Notes under the pieces: model-generated
Databases searched by the model: none
What the model was told of the DNA's origin: nothing
The model's input: only the letters and a program-made list of their open reading frames with translations
Shown here: positions 47,675 through 56,100 of the stretch, piece by piece
Position numbering within the stretch: position 1 is the stretch's first letter
How the letters are laid out: each line of letters starts with the position of its first letter
Program-made: the position numbers and the translations under genes
NCBI GenBank assembly: GCA_018825665.1
Contig: JAHJEG010000033.1
Location: 1 to 64,000, forward strand
Length of the DNA stretch: 64,000 bases
Source: a bacterium
Lineage (GTDB): Bacteria > Campylobacterota > Campylobacteria > Campylobacterales > Sulfurimonadaceae
Direction of reading: 5' to 3'

Positions 47675-48578
47675 CGCCCCACTCCAACATTCTATATGCC
47701 ACTTCAATATTTTGTCTATGCATCATCTCATAGAGTTTAAAATTTTGAAAATACGGCATTGTCGCTTCATTGAGGGCATCATCAATCTCAACACCCTCTT
47801 CTATCAAAGAAGCTACTTTATTTTTCAGCTCGCTTAAATACTTGTATGTGGCATCTGTCGATTCCATATTTGTAATAGCTCCGTGACCGCCTACAATATA
47901 CTCGGCATCTAAAGATTTAATATCGTCCAGGACTTGTATCCAGGTGTTTATATTTCCGTCTCTTAGAGAAGGGATTCTTTCATTAAAAACCAAATCACCT
48001 GCAAAAACAGTTGAGATGGAGGGTATATAAACGAAAAGATCACTGTTTGAGTGAGCTTTCTTATTTATACTTTTGATTTGTACTTCCATATCATTAATCA
48101 TCAGCACTTTTTTATCATTGACAAACTCATTTGGAAACACTTCTGAGGTTCCTGCATAAGCCTCTTTTGATATATTTTTCTGCATACGTGTCATTTCAGA
48201 TTTCACCAAAGATTCAAACTGTTTTGAACCTAGTATCTTTACTCCAAGTTCATTGTAATAGCTGTTTCCAAGCCAGTGGTCATCATGCACATGCGTGTTG
48301 ATCACATAAGAGACAGGCAACTCTTTTATCTCTTTCATCTTCTTATACGCATTTTGCGCATACAAATATGTAGGACCGCTGTCTATCACTAAATAGCTCG
48401 TCCCCATATCAACAAAACAGGAGTTGACCATATTACCGTTGTTGTGTTTATCCATCACCTCAGGCAAACCGATAAAGCAGTGTGTAGTAGCACCTACTTT
48501 TTTTGCCTCTAATGTGTATTCAAAGGAGAGGAGTGAATGAAAAAAAACCATACACATTAAAAGTGACTTCATAAACAC
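47667..48578 (-). CDS. SoxH-like metallo-beta-lactamase-fold hydrolase
   Basis: This 303-residue periplasmic protein has a signal peptide (about 1-19) and the metal motif THVHDDHWLG near residue 97, then AGDLVFNERIPSLRDG near 200 and the late VGGHGAITN. Length and motifs fit SoxH and the quinoprotein-relay zinc hydrolase group. In Sox systems SoxH is accessory, possibly acting on thiol or persulfide esters; the substrate is unknown. It follows the porin after a 68-base gap containing an 8-bp stem-loop, and overlaps the SoxW-like gene. Confidence 0.82.
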   Translation of the reverse strand: MFMKSLLMCMVFFHSLLSFEYTLEAKKVGATTHCFIGLPEVMDKHNNGNMVNSCFVDMGTSYLVIDSGPTYLYAQNAYKKMKEIKELPVSYVINTHVHDDHWLGNSYYNELGVKILGSKQFESLVKSEMTRMQKNISKEAYAGTSEVFPNEFVNDKKVLMINDMEVQIKSINKKAHSNSDLFVYIPSISTVFAGDLVFNERIPSLRDGNINTWIQVLDDIKSLDAEYIVGGHGAITNMESTDATYKYLSELKNKVASLIEEGVEIDDALNEATMPYFQNFKLYEMMHRQNIEVAYRMLEWGDE

Positions 48579-48603
48579 AACCTTTATATCTATTTAAATA
48601 TGT

Positions 48604-48625
48604 GCAAGGAAGCTGGATTCCTTGC
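48604..48625 (-). terminator. Stem-loop between the porin and SoxH-like genes
   Basis: GCAAGGAA and TTCCTTGC form a perfect 8-bp stem with a 6-base loop (GCTGGA). On the transcribed strand no strong T-run follows (ACATATTTAAATAG), so it is more likely a weak terminator or an mRNA-processing or stabilising hairpin that lets the porin be expressed more strongly than the genes behind it. Confidence 0.6.
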
Positions 48626-48646
48626 TCCTACACGTACTTATACTTT

Positions 48647-50149
48647 CTAGAATAAGTAGTTTAACTCGAAACGGTACTCATTGTATGAATCTTTGTCACC
48701 GCCTGCTTCACGCTCATTTGCAGAAACAAGACCTATACGGATCTTAGCGTCAAGTCCAGGGACCGAAGCGAATTGTTTACGAAAGTCCATGTGCAGGATA
48801 TTACTGTCTGCCTGAACGCCTGCAGCTTGTTTATCTTCATCAAAATCTTGCATAGCGTAACGCGCCATTGCACTGAATCCTGAAACAAGTTTAGCTTTTC
48901 CAAAATCGTAATGCACTTCGGCAGCTGTGGTCTTAGTGTTGGCATACCAGTTGTACTGCGCCATTGCACGAGTATATCCGCCTGTCGGGAAACCTCTCCA
49001 TGGAGCTACGATATCCGCTTCATCAGCCACTGCAGAATAAGCCACCTGCACTTTAAGAGGACCCTGTTTTAGCACTAAACGAGCCATAGCAAGGGAACTG
49101 TCCAGAGTTTTTGCATCTTTGTATCCCAGAGTATCCCCAGTTGTCCAGCTGGCCAAAGTACCTTTGAGTGTTGCCCCACCGATATCTCCGCCGCCGTTAT
49201 CCATTTGTTTCATATAACGGATACCGGGAGTTACTGACATACTCTCAGATACATTAATCTGGTAGTTTGCTTCACCGGTGATTGAAGAAACCACATCAGG
49301 AACAGAACCGTATGTCACATCAATCTGAAGATTTTCTACAGACTTGTTTTGTACATCCGCTACGATGAGAGCATGTTCGGTGTCTTTGCCCGCAGCAGTA
49401 AAGTTTGCAAAGGAGAGACCTTTATGCACGGCTGAATCATCATTATTGTTCCAGCTGTCACCTGCTGCATCTTTAAAAGTGATAACATCATGAAATGTAG
49501 TATGATCACGAAGTTTTTGAGCATAGAAGTAAGCAGCACGCACTTTGGTCTTAGGGATCTCTTTTATCTCAACACTGTACCCTTCAAAGGTATTTGGGAT
49601 CATTTTTGTGTCATTTGATTTTGTTAAAAAAGACTCAAATATTTGACGACCGGCTTTAAAACTTGTTTTTGACACATCATATTGTAAATACGCCTGACCA
49701 AGAACCGCCATCGACCAGTTACCGCTTGTTTTTACATCATAACGGCTGAAAGTATCTTTCCCGGCTTTTACGGTTCCAACATCCGCGTTATCTTCACGAA
49801 TACCTGCAAACGGACTGTCTGCATAGTAAAGTCCGGCCGTTGCGCTCACACCTGATAGAGGTGCAGTTTTATAGATCATACTGCCGCCAAGTCCAAATCC
49901 GTTATTATCCTGATTTGAAGCAGTGTCTTCAGCTTTCCAGTCCCATTTAAAAGAGTTCATTCTTAAACGACCGTAAAAGACACCTTTTGAAAATGCTTCA
50001 GTCAAGTTTTCTGCATTTTGAGGAAGCGTGTTGTAAACTTCCATCATATTATTTTTAAGTTCACGTTTTGGTTTTGTATCTTCTGCATTTGCACTTGTAG
50101 AGAGCGCTATTGCAGCGATTGCCACTATACTCATTTTCACTAATTTCAT
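48647..50149 (-). CDS. Opr-family outer-membrane porin of Campylobacterota type
   Basis: This 500-residue protein has a signal peptide (about 1-22, ending ANAED). Alternating beta-strand sequence rich in Tyr, Gly and Asn follows, ending in YRFELNYLF with the terminal Phe recognised by the BAM complex. GVFYGRLRMNSF is the first strand, as in Campylobacterota OprD-like porins. Position directly behind soxB suggests it admits thiosulfate or another sulfur substrate; that is inference. It has its own leader with AT-rich promoter sequence and an inverted repeat, and GGGAAA before the ATG. A hairpin follows the stop. Confidence 0.85.
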   Translation of the reverse strand: MKLVKMSIVAIAAIALSTSANAEDTKPKRELKNNMMEVYNTLPQNAENLTEAFSKGVFYGRLRMNSFKWDWKAEDTASNQDNNGFGLGGSMIYKTAPLSGVSATAGLYYADSPFAGIREDNADVGTVKAGKDTFSRYDVKTSGNWSMAVLGQAYLQYDVSKTSFKAGRQIFESFLTKSNDTKMIPNTFEGYSVEIKEIPKTKVRAAYFYAQKLRDHTTFHDVITFKDAAGDSWNNNDDSAVHKGLSFANFTAAGKDTEHALIVADVQNKSVENLQIDVTYGSVPDVVSSITGEANYQINVSESMSVTPGIRYMKQMDNGGGDIGGATLKGTLASWTTGDTLGYKDAKTLDSSLAMARLVLKQGPLKVQVAYSAVADEADIVAPWRGFPTGGYTRAMAQYNWYANTKTTAAEVHYDFGKAKLVSGFSAMARYAMQDFDEDKQAAGVQADSNILHMDFRKQFASVPGLDAKIRIGLVSANEREAGGDKDSYNEYRFELNYLF

Positions 50150-50179
50150 TTCATTTTCCCTTTTTATTAATTTAAAATA

Positions 50180-50216
50180 TGTAATACTATTACAGTTTGT
50201 TTTTGTATCTATTACA
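50180..50216. promoter_or_regulatory. Operator-like repeats upstream of the porin gene
   Basis: TGTAATA-C-TATTACA is a perfect 7-1-7 inverted repeat at 50180-50194. Its right half CTATTACA recurs at 50209-50216, 22 bases away, which is two helical turns. This spacing suits a dimeric regulator such as the OmpR-family protein encoded upstream of soxX, but no site for that regulator is known. The repeats lie 31-67 bases before the porin ATG, overlapping the expected promoter. Confidence 0.5.
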
Positions 50217-50228
50217 AATTCAGATTCC

Positions 50229-50250
50229 GGCGGCAGCAGCTACTGCCGTC
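50229..50250 (-). terminator. GC-rich stem-loop between soxB and the porin gene
   Basis: GGCGGCAG and CTGCCGTC pair as an 8-bp stem (one G-U or A-C position depending on strand) with a 6-base loop, 11 bases after the soxB stop. It stands out in an AT-rich gap. No T-run follows on the transcribed strand, so it may be a weak terminator or a 3'-end protecting hairpin for the soxXYZAB transcript. Confidence 0.55.
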
Positions 50251-50260
50251 TCACCAATAC

Positions 50261-52021
50261 CTAACAGCTTCTTGAACCTTTTACGGGACATCCGCAGTCA
50301 TAATCAACCAAAGTAACATTTCCCTTATTGCTTACGTCCACAACTTTTTGTCTTTTGATATAGTCTCTGGTAACATCATATACTGCTCTAATCTTCTCTT
50401 TTTGAAGATTAGTTCCGGCATTTTGCAGGTTACCGCCCCAAGATGAGACTATATAAGTTTTTTCTAGATCAATAGGCTTCCCGCCGATCATAAGCTTGGA
50501 AATCCTTTTCCCTGCCTGGTTTGCAACGGCTATGTCATATGTAACACCGCCAAGACGGCTCATATCACCGCCCTGCTGATAAAGCGGATTGGAATTAAAG
50601 ACATTGTCCGCTATATCTTCCAAAAGCGTTGCTATTTTACTGCCTTTTAATTCAAATGTATAGACATTCGGATAGGTAATTCCGCACATCTCATAGACAT
50701 TATCCATTAAAATGTCATCACCTGCAAGAACCGTAGTTCCCCATCTGTATCCTGGCGTAAAAGAAATATCACATTTCATCTCATCCATGATGGCATCATT
50801 GATAAGCTGATCAAATGTCGAGAAGAAAGTATCTCTTTTATAAAGAGTATTCTTTGTTTTACCCAACACTTCGTTAAATTCTTTTGCATAGGGAGCATAT
50901 AACTCATCTACCAGTTTCACACCAGCAGGATCCGCAGGAATCATATTGGATGCGATTGGAACAAGTTTATACTCATAATCTTTCACTTTGCCGTTTTTAA
51001 TATCTACATCCAAACGGCCAATATATTTACCGTGACTTCCGGCTATTACGATTACTGTACCGTTGATCGTAATCGGCTTTGGTGAAGGGTCATGCGTGTG
51101 ACCGCTTAAGATAAAGTCTATGCCGTGAACCTGACGGGCAACTTCCTGATCAACGCTGAATCCGTCGTGGGATAAAACAACGACACAATCGACTTTGTGT
51201 TCATCTCTTAACTCATTCACATATTCCTGAAGTGTCTCAAGTCTAAGACCAAAACTCCATCCCTGCGTAAACTCTTTAGGATTTGCTGTCGATGTAAACG
51301 GAAAGGACTGTCCGATGATACCAATCTTGGCACCGCCTTTTTCTTCAATTGTATAAGGCTCAAAAATAAGCTCTTCATACTCTTCGGAAAATGGGTCATC
51401 CCCTACAACATTTTGAGAGATGAACTTGGCATCAAGCATCTCGATAAGCTCTTTAACTCTCTCTTTGCCGTAAGTAAATTCCCAGTGTCCGACCATTACA
51501 TCAACGCCCAAATAGTTTTGCGCCTTGACAATCGCTTCACCGCCGCTCTTTAGTGCAACACCGGTACCCTGCCACGTATCGCCGGAGTCCAGGAACAACA
51601 CATTGTCATTTCCTCTCTCTGCTCTTACATGATCAAGGTATGTTTTCATATGGGCAACACCGCCCATTTTACCAAACTTTTTGGCAAGTGTGTCAAAGTC
51701 CATATGCGTATCAAAATAAGCATCAAGTGAGCTTGGTTCCAATCCGTAATGTTTTGCAAACGCTTCACCGCATAAAAAACCTGGTGTTCCAACCAGGTTC
51801 GGAGCAGAAATCAAAGTAGACGGCTCTCTCCAATACAGGGGCTTTATATGTGCATGCAAGTCACACATATGAAGCAATGTAACCTTCCCTTTTGACTTAA
51901 AATCATAAATATCTTTTAAAGATATCTGAGCAGGCGTTTTTGAACTTGCCATACTGCTTGTAGCTGCACCTAATCCAAAAATGGCTGCTATATGCATAAA
52001 GTCTCTTCTAGATATTTCCAT
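50261..52021 (-). CDS. soxB: SoxB thiosulfohydrolase
   Basis: It releases sulfate from the SoxY-bound cysteine S-sulfonate in the periplasm. The 586-residue protein opens with a twin-arginine signal (SRRDFMHIAA). Di-manganese site residues are visible: LLHMCDLHAH near 49, DSGDTWQGTG near 147, GHWEFTYG, VVLSHDG and ILSGHTHD. The 5'-nucleotidase-type C-terminal domain follows. The C-terminus ends in a Cys-rich tail (YDCGCPVKGSRSC) that may be specific to this group. It is last of the soxX-Y-Z-A-B run, 9 bases after soxA. Confidence 0.97.
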   Translation of the reverse strand: MEISRRDFMHIAAIFGLGAATSSMASSKTPAQISLKDIYDFKSKGKVTLLHMCDLHAHIKPLYWREPSTLISAPNLVGTPGFLCGEAFAKHYGLEPSSLDAYFDTHMDFDTLAKKFGKMGGVAHMKTYLDHVRAERGNDNVLFLDSGDTWQGTGVALKSGGEAIVKAQNYLGVDVMVGHWEFTYGKERVKELIEMLDAKFISQNVVGDDPFSEEYEELIFEPYTIEEKGGAKIGIIGQSFPFTSTANPKEFTQGWSFGLRLETLQEYVNELRDEHKVDCVVVLSHDGFSVDQEVARQVHGIDFILSGHTHDPSPKPITINGTVIVIAGSHGKYIGRLDVDIKNGKVKDYEYKLVPIASNMIPADPAGVKLVDELYAPYAKEFNEVLGKTKNTLYKRDTFFSTFDQLINDAIMDEMKCDISFTPGYRWGTTVLAGDDILMDNVYEMCGITYPNVYTFELKGSKIATLLEDIADNVFNSNPLYQQGGDMSRLGGVTYDIAVANQAGKRISKLMIGGKPIDLEKTYIVSSWGGNLQNAGTNLQKEKIRAVYDVTRDYIKRQKVVDVSNKGNVTLVDYDCGCPVKGSRSC

Positions 52022-52030
52022 AATGCATCC

Positions 52031-52798
52031 CTATCTTTTTAAACCGGGAATAGCAATTGCCTGGCCTTTTGATTTATCCGTAACATATACTTCCAGTGCT
52101 ACCATCTCAGGAGATCCCAATGGAATAACATCCAAAAGTGCATTTTTCATACATCCCTGAAAACGGCGCTGGAGTGTTCTTAAAGATGACTTAGTCATTC
52201 TATATGCCGGCCATGTTCCACCCGCATTCTGCGCACCCAAATCCGGTAAAGGCTGTGTTCTAAGGACTGAGCCGATTACATCCGGACTGTGACAGCTCAA
52301 ACATGCCAGACCTCTTCCTCCGCGTTTGGTGTCAAATGTTTTTTGACCCAAGGCATACGCTTCTTTCATATGTTTGTTTGCATTGACATCGATATTAATC
52401 GCTACATCGTTGGCAATTGATTTGGTATATGCCACCATGTCAAACATTTTTCCGTCTTTAAGAGCAAAAGGTTTGTGAGAGTTTTTATGCATCAAAGCCT
52501 GTAAAACCTGATCTATCCCCACAACCATTTTAAACTCTTCGAGATAACGGGGAAAACCGGCTATATAAGCAGGTAAATCTTTTTCACTTACATTAAGAAA
52601 CTTTGCAAGACCCGCATCTCCGCCACAATACTCTTCAAGCAGCTCACTGCCGCTCTCAACCATAATGTCTGCGGGATTGTTGTCTAACATCTCCGCATAC
52701 ATTGCACGGTCTGCATCACTCATCGCAAATTGCTCACCGCCAAAAGAGAGTGATGACAAAAGCGCTATAGACAATGCTATTTTTATACCTGTTTTCAT
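52031..52798 (-). CDS. soxA: SoxA, monohaem cytochrome c subunit of SoxAX
   Basis: With SoxX it oxidatively couples thiosulfate to the SoxY cysteine. The 255-residue protein has a signal peptide (about 1-20) and a single haem motif CLSCH near residue 169, so it is the monohaem type. The active-site Cys ligand is in RRFQGCMKNA near 217. A segment near 53-63 (LEEYCGGDAG) keeps one Cys where dihaem proteins have the other haem. Only 3 bases separate it from soxZ. Confidence 0.95.
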   Translation of the reverse strand: MKTGIKIALSIALLSSLSFGGEQFAMSDADRAMYAEMLDNNPADIMVESGSELLEEYCGGDAGLAKFLNVSEKDLPAYIAGFPRYLEEFKMVVGIDQVLQALMHKNSHKPFALKDGKMFDMVAYTKSIANDVAINIDVNANKHMKEAYALGQKTFDTKRGGRGLACLSCHSPDVIGSVLRTQPLPDLGAQNAGGTWPAYRMTKSSLRTLQRRFQGCMKNALLDVIPLGSPEMVALEVYVTDKSKGQAIAIPGLKR

Positions 52799-52801
52799 CG
52801 A

Positions 52802-53137
52802 TTATCCTTTTGGTTTAATCTTGATACTTTTTTCACTAACTTCGCCAGTGCTTTCAGTATAAGTTACTTTTAGCTCACCTGCACCATCTATTTTCATATA
52901 TGTTGTAAATACCGGATTCGTCGATAATGACTCCCAAACATTCATAGTAGTGATCACTTTACCCTTATAAGTAAATTTAACACTGTTTACATATTCTGCA
53001 GGAACCAATTTTTTTGTTTCCTTATCTTTACGCATACCGGTTTCCATCGGATGCATAACCATAAAACTTACCTTTACAACCTCGCCGTCTTTATATTTTT
53101 TTGGCTTGATCTTGATTAGTGATTTTCTTTTTCCCAT
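52802..53137 (-). CDS. soxZ: SoxZ, carrier-complex subunit
   Basis: This 111-residue protein has the SoxZ beta-sandwich sequence: IKPKKYKDGEVVKVSFMVMHPMETG near the start, FTYKGKVI and VTYTESTGE. It binds SoxY to form the periplasmic carrier. It has no signal peptide and so is exported with SoxY through the Tat route. It follows soxY after 52 bases. Confidence 0.96.
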   Translation of the reverse strand: MGKRKSLIKIKPKKYKDGEVVKVSFMVMHPMETGMRKDKETKKLVPAEYVNSVKFTYKGKVITTMNVWESLSTNPVFTTYMKIDGAGELKVTYTESTGEVSEKSIKIKPKG

Positions 53138-53189
53138 TTTAATTTCCTTAATTTTCTTTTATATTTTATGCTTTAAAATCGGGTTGAAA

Positions 53190-53657
53190 TCAACCACATC
53201 CGCCGATTGTCACTTTTACGCTCTGAGCAGCTGTTAAAAATGTTCCGTCACTCATCTCTACGATTGTCGCCACGTCCTGTGTTCCGCCAAGTTTGATACG
53301 CGTTGCAAACATTGCTTTTCCGTTTGCCGGAGTCAAGTGCACTGAAACACAACGTGAGTTAGAGTTCTTCGTTGCAAATATATGGATAGTTTTTACATAA
53401 TCGCTCTCAGTCATAGGAGAATCCACCTCAACAGTTACAGGAACAACAGCTCCATTTTCAGCAATTTCCGGAACTTTCAATTGTACTTTTGAAGATGTTT
53501 TAGCAGGTTTGCCGCCAGTTATTACATCTAATGCCTTTTGATATGAAAACTCATTAGGACCTTTTGGTTTTGCCTCTTCTGCAAAACTCATCGATGGCAT
53601 TACAGCTGTTACAGCGGCAACAGCACCTAACTTTTTAAAAAATTCTCTTCTTTGCAT
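53190..53657 (-). CDS. soxY: SoxY, sulfur-carrying subunit
   Basis: Thiosulfate-derived sulfur is carried on the Cys of the flexible C-terminal GGCG arm, which is intact here (VTIGGCG at the end). A twin-arginine signal (QRREFFKKLGAVAA) directs folded export together with SoxZ. The 155-residue length is typical. It lies 14 bases after soxX. Confidence 0.97.
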   Translation of the reverse strand: MQRREFFKKLGAVAAVTAVMPSMSFAEEAKPKGPNEFSYQKALDVITGGKPAKTSSKVQLKVPEIAENGAVVPVTVEVDSPMTESDYVKTIHIFATKNSNSRCVSVHLTPANGKAMFATRIKLGGTQDVATIVEMSDGTFLTAAQSVKVTIGGCG

Positions 53658-53671
53658 AATCTACTTTCCTT

Positions 53672-54196
53672 TTATTTTGGAGATACAATATATGAAGCTA
53701 TATCACATATCTCTTTTTCATTAAATAATTTTGTTGTCAAATTAACCGTCATATGCGTATCTGCATTGTCTATGCGTGGATCAGCTATTTTTTGATATAC
53801 AAACTGATTATCTCTTACACCTGTTGCCATAAACATATCTTTGTATCCTGTTAGATCAGGACCTATATTTCCGGCACCTTTTGCACCTTCTATATTATGA
53901 CATGCGACACAGTTTCCGTATTGCTTGTATGTTCCATCAGCATTTTTCTTTTTTAAGCCCTCAGGTGTTTTTCCTTTTACTTTTTCCCCATTCAAGTTAT
54001 GGAAAATAAAAGAACCTCTGGCAATCGCTTTTGGATCATTTGTTATACATCCCGTAGGCATCGTATAAACTTTAGCTGGTGCTAACAGATCTTTTTTTAT
54101 TATCTCACTGGCACTCGGGTTTTCAATAACACTGCTGTAATCAGCCGCGAAAAGTGAACCCATTAGAAGCATCGAGAGTGTAAAAGATTTCTTCAT
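53672..54196 (-). CDS. soxX: SoxX, cytochrome c subunit of SoxAX
   Basis: This 174-residue protein has a signal peptide (about 1-18, ending LFAAD) and one haem site CVACH near residue 100, preceded by GNC. GNIGPDLTGY and the late MTVNL segment supply the axial-Met region. It is first of the five-gene sox run, with AGGAGG placed 7 nt before the ATG, indicating strong translation. The 94-base gap upstream holds the likely sox promoter. Confidence 0.94.
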   Translation of the reverse strand: MKKSFTLSMLLMGSLFAADYSSVIENPSASEIIKKDLLAPAKVYTMPTGCITNDPKAIARGSFIFHNLNGEKVKGKTPEGLKKKNADGTYKQYGNCVACHNIEGAKGAGNIGPDLTGYKDMFMATGVRDNQFVYQKIADPRIDNADTHMTVNLTTKLFNEKEICDIASYIVSPK

Positions 54197-54225
54197 TGTA
54201 GTTCCTCCTATTAATTTCAGAGGTA

Positions 54226-54255
54226 AGTATAACTGTGAAGTGTAAAATTAGTATA
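54226..54255 (-). promoter_or_regulatory. Candidate sox promoter/operator region
   Basis: On the transcribed strand two TATACT boxes (54255-54250 and 54231-54226) occur within the direct repeat TTATACTNA, 24 bases apart, 30-60 bases before the soxX ATG. One may be the -10 box; the pair could also be regulator half-sites. No -35 consensus is visible. It lies directly downstream of the histidine kinase gene. Confidence 0.4.
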
Positions 54256-54290
54256 AAATGTATTTCTTATTGGAAAAGAAGTTTGTAATT

Positions 54291-55457
54291 TTAGTTTATA
54301 TCTACAATATCCGCCGGGAATTTATATATAAACGTACTGCCCTGCTTAGGTTTTGACCTTACACTGAGCTCAATATCAAGGGTATCGATAATAGATTTAA
54401 CTATGTTCAAACCTATTCCAAAACCGCCTTTGCTGACATCTTCACGGTAATAACGGCTAAATATTTTATTTGTATCCTCTATGCCGACCCCATAATCTTT
54501 AAAACTCAGATAGCAGCTCTTGTCTTTTATATACAGATCTATCTCGATGCAACTCTCTTCATAAGAATACTTGATAGCATTTGAAATATTGTTGTCAATT
54601 ATTCTCTGCAGCTGCTTTGTATTCATAATAAAATAAATGCCTTTTGTAATATTGCTTTTTAAAGTTATATTCTTCATCAGCGCCACCTCTGAAAAATACT
54701 CCACCCTTTCATTTAAAAACAGGGTCATATCGATTGATTCCTGTTCAAAATGCAATCTGTCATGCTTTATCAGATAATCCATGTCATTATAAATATTTGA
54801 AAGCACCTTTGCCGCAGCCTTCATTCTCTGCATATATTTATTAGACTCATTTTTTCTATTGTACAAATCTATATTGACATTAATGATAGACAGGGGCGTG
54901 TTTATCTCATGCATGGAATCTTTGATAAAATTATCCAGAGTTTCATTCATCTTTTTAAAGGGAGTGGCAAAACTGTTTAAAAAGAAGATACTTAAAATAA
55001 AAACAAGCACCACAATGGAAAACAGGATGAGCATCACTTTTTCATAGACGACTGCAAAAGAGAGCGTATTCTTTACAATTAAATATTCTGCACCGAAATA
55101 TCTGTTTTTTGGCAGCTTGACGATTAAATAGGCATTGTTTGCATCATCTAAATGGTAGCCCTCTTTAAAATGCTCAATATTGGAGCTGATCAAAGAAAAG
55201 ATAGCCTGAAATCTTAAATCATATAGACCAGACTCAAATGTTTTAAATCTCGGATACTCATAGTGTGTTTCATTTTGATTAAACTCCTCCATAGACTTTA
55301 CGATAAGCAGGGATTTTTCTTTTAGAAGAAGCTCATTTTGAATGGAATGTATGTTTTTCATATAGATCAAATAAAAAAACAGCGGCGCCAATAATATAAG
55401 AGTAATCAATGTCGTATAGATGAGCGCATACTTGCCTGCATACGTATTATCGTTCAA
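54291..55457 (-). CDS. Membrane sensor histidine kinase next to the sox cluster
   Basis: This 388-residue kinase has two membrane helices (about 12-32 and 140-165), a short periplasmic region, then HisKA with MHEINTPLSI near 183 and an HATPase domain (NNISNAIKYS, DYGVGI, GGFGIGLNIVKSI). No HAMP or PAS domain is seen. Its start overlaps the response-regulator gene by 11 bases. It is the last gene of a three-gene sensory unit pointing into soxX 94 bases away, making it the best candidate regulator of sox expression. The signal is probably thiosulfate or another sulfur compound, by context only. Confidence 0.88.
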   Translation of the reverse strand: MNDNTYAGKYALIYTTLITLILLAPLFFYLIYMKNIHSIQNELLLKEKSLLIVKSMEEFNQNETHYEYPRFKTFESGLYDLRFQAIFSLISSNIEHFKEGYHLDDANNAYLIVKLPKNRYFGAEYLIVKNTLSFAVVYEKVMLILFSIVVLVFILSIFFLNSFATPFKKMNETLDNFIKDSMHEINTPLSIINVNIDLYNRKNESNKYMQRMKAAAKVLSNIYNDMDYLIKHDRLHFEQESIDMTLFLNERVEYFSEVALMKNITLKSNITKGIYFIMNTKQLQRIIDNNISNAIKYSYEESCIEIDLYIKDKSCYLSFKDYGVGIEDTNKIFSRYYREDVSKGGFGIGLNIVKSIIDTLDIELSVRSKPKQGSTFIYKFPADIVDIN

Positions 55458-56100
55458 TGATATATCCTAGGCCTCTTCTGTTTTGAACCACCCCGTTTGG
55501 AAGTTTTTGACGAAGATTATTTACCTGAACCCTGACTGTGGCAGGCTCCACATACTCACCCCAGACTTCATCCTGAAACATCTCTGTCGAGACAACACAG
55601 TTTTGATGTTTTATAAGAACCTCTAAAATATCTTTTTCCGCCTTTCTCAGTACAATCTCTTTATCGTTCAAACTGAGTCTGCTTTTGGTCATATCGTATG
55701 TGACTTCGCATCCAAGATTGACAATATTTTCATCATCCAGATAAAAACTGGCAAATGCCTGATTGATACGCAGTTCCAACTCTTCGAGGTCAAAAGGCTT
55801 TCGTATATAATCACAGCACCCTCTTTTGTACCCTTCTTTGAGATTTTGTATATCTACCATAGATGTTAAAAAGATGGTCGGTATCTTTTTGTTTTCTTTG
55901 CGCAGATTCTTTAAGAGTTCAAAACCGTTCATTGAGGGGACGTTTACATCAAGCAGCAAAAGATCATATGTCTTATCAAAAATAGCATCATACGCTTCAG
56001 CTCCATCCATAAAAGAGTCAACTTCATAACCAATATCAACCAAAAATTCCTGAATACTTATACGCAGTGAGTATTCATCTTCCAATAACAAAATCTTCAT
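55447..56100 (-). CDS. OmpR/PhoB-family response regulator next to the sox cluster
   Basis: This 217-residue protein has a receiver domain (about 1-120: acidic pair EDE near 7, Asp in LLLLDVNVPSMNG near 52, Lys in IRKPFDLEE) and a winged-helix DNA-binding domain (about 130-217, ending NRRGLGYIIE). It is predicted to bind direct repeats near target promoters. The ATG overlaps the stop of the sensor gene upstream by 4 bases, and its end overlaps the kinase gene, so all three are translated together. Direct repeats before the porin and the TATACT repeats before soxX are possible targets. Confidence 0.92.
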   Translation of the reverse strand: MKILLLEDEYSLRISIQEFLVDIGYEVDSFMDGAEAYDAIFDKTYDLLLLDVNVPSMNGFELLKNLRKENKKIPTIFLTSMVDIQNLKEGYKRGCCDYIRKPFDLEELELRINQAFASFYLDDENIVNLGCEVTYDMTKSRLSLNDKEIVLRKAEKDILEVLIKHQNCVVSTEMFQDEVWGEYVEPATVRVQVNNLRQKLPNGVVQNRRGLGYIIER

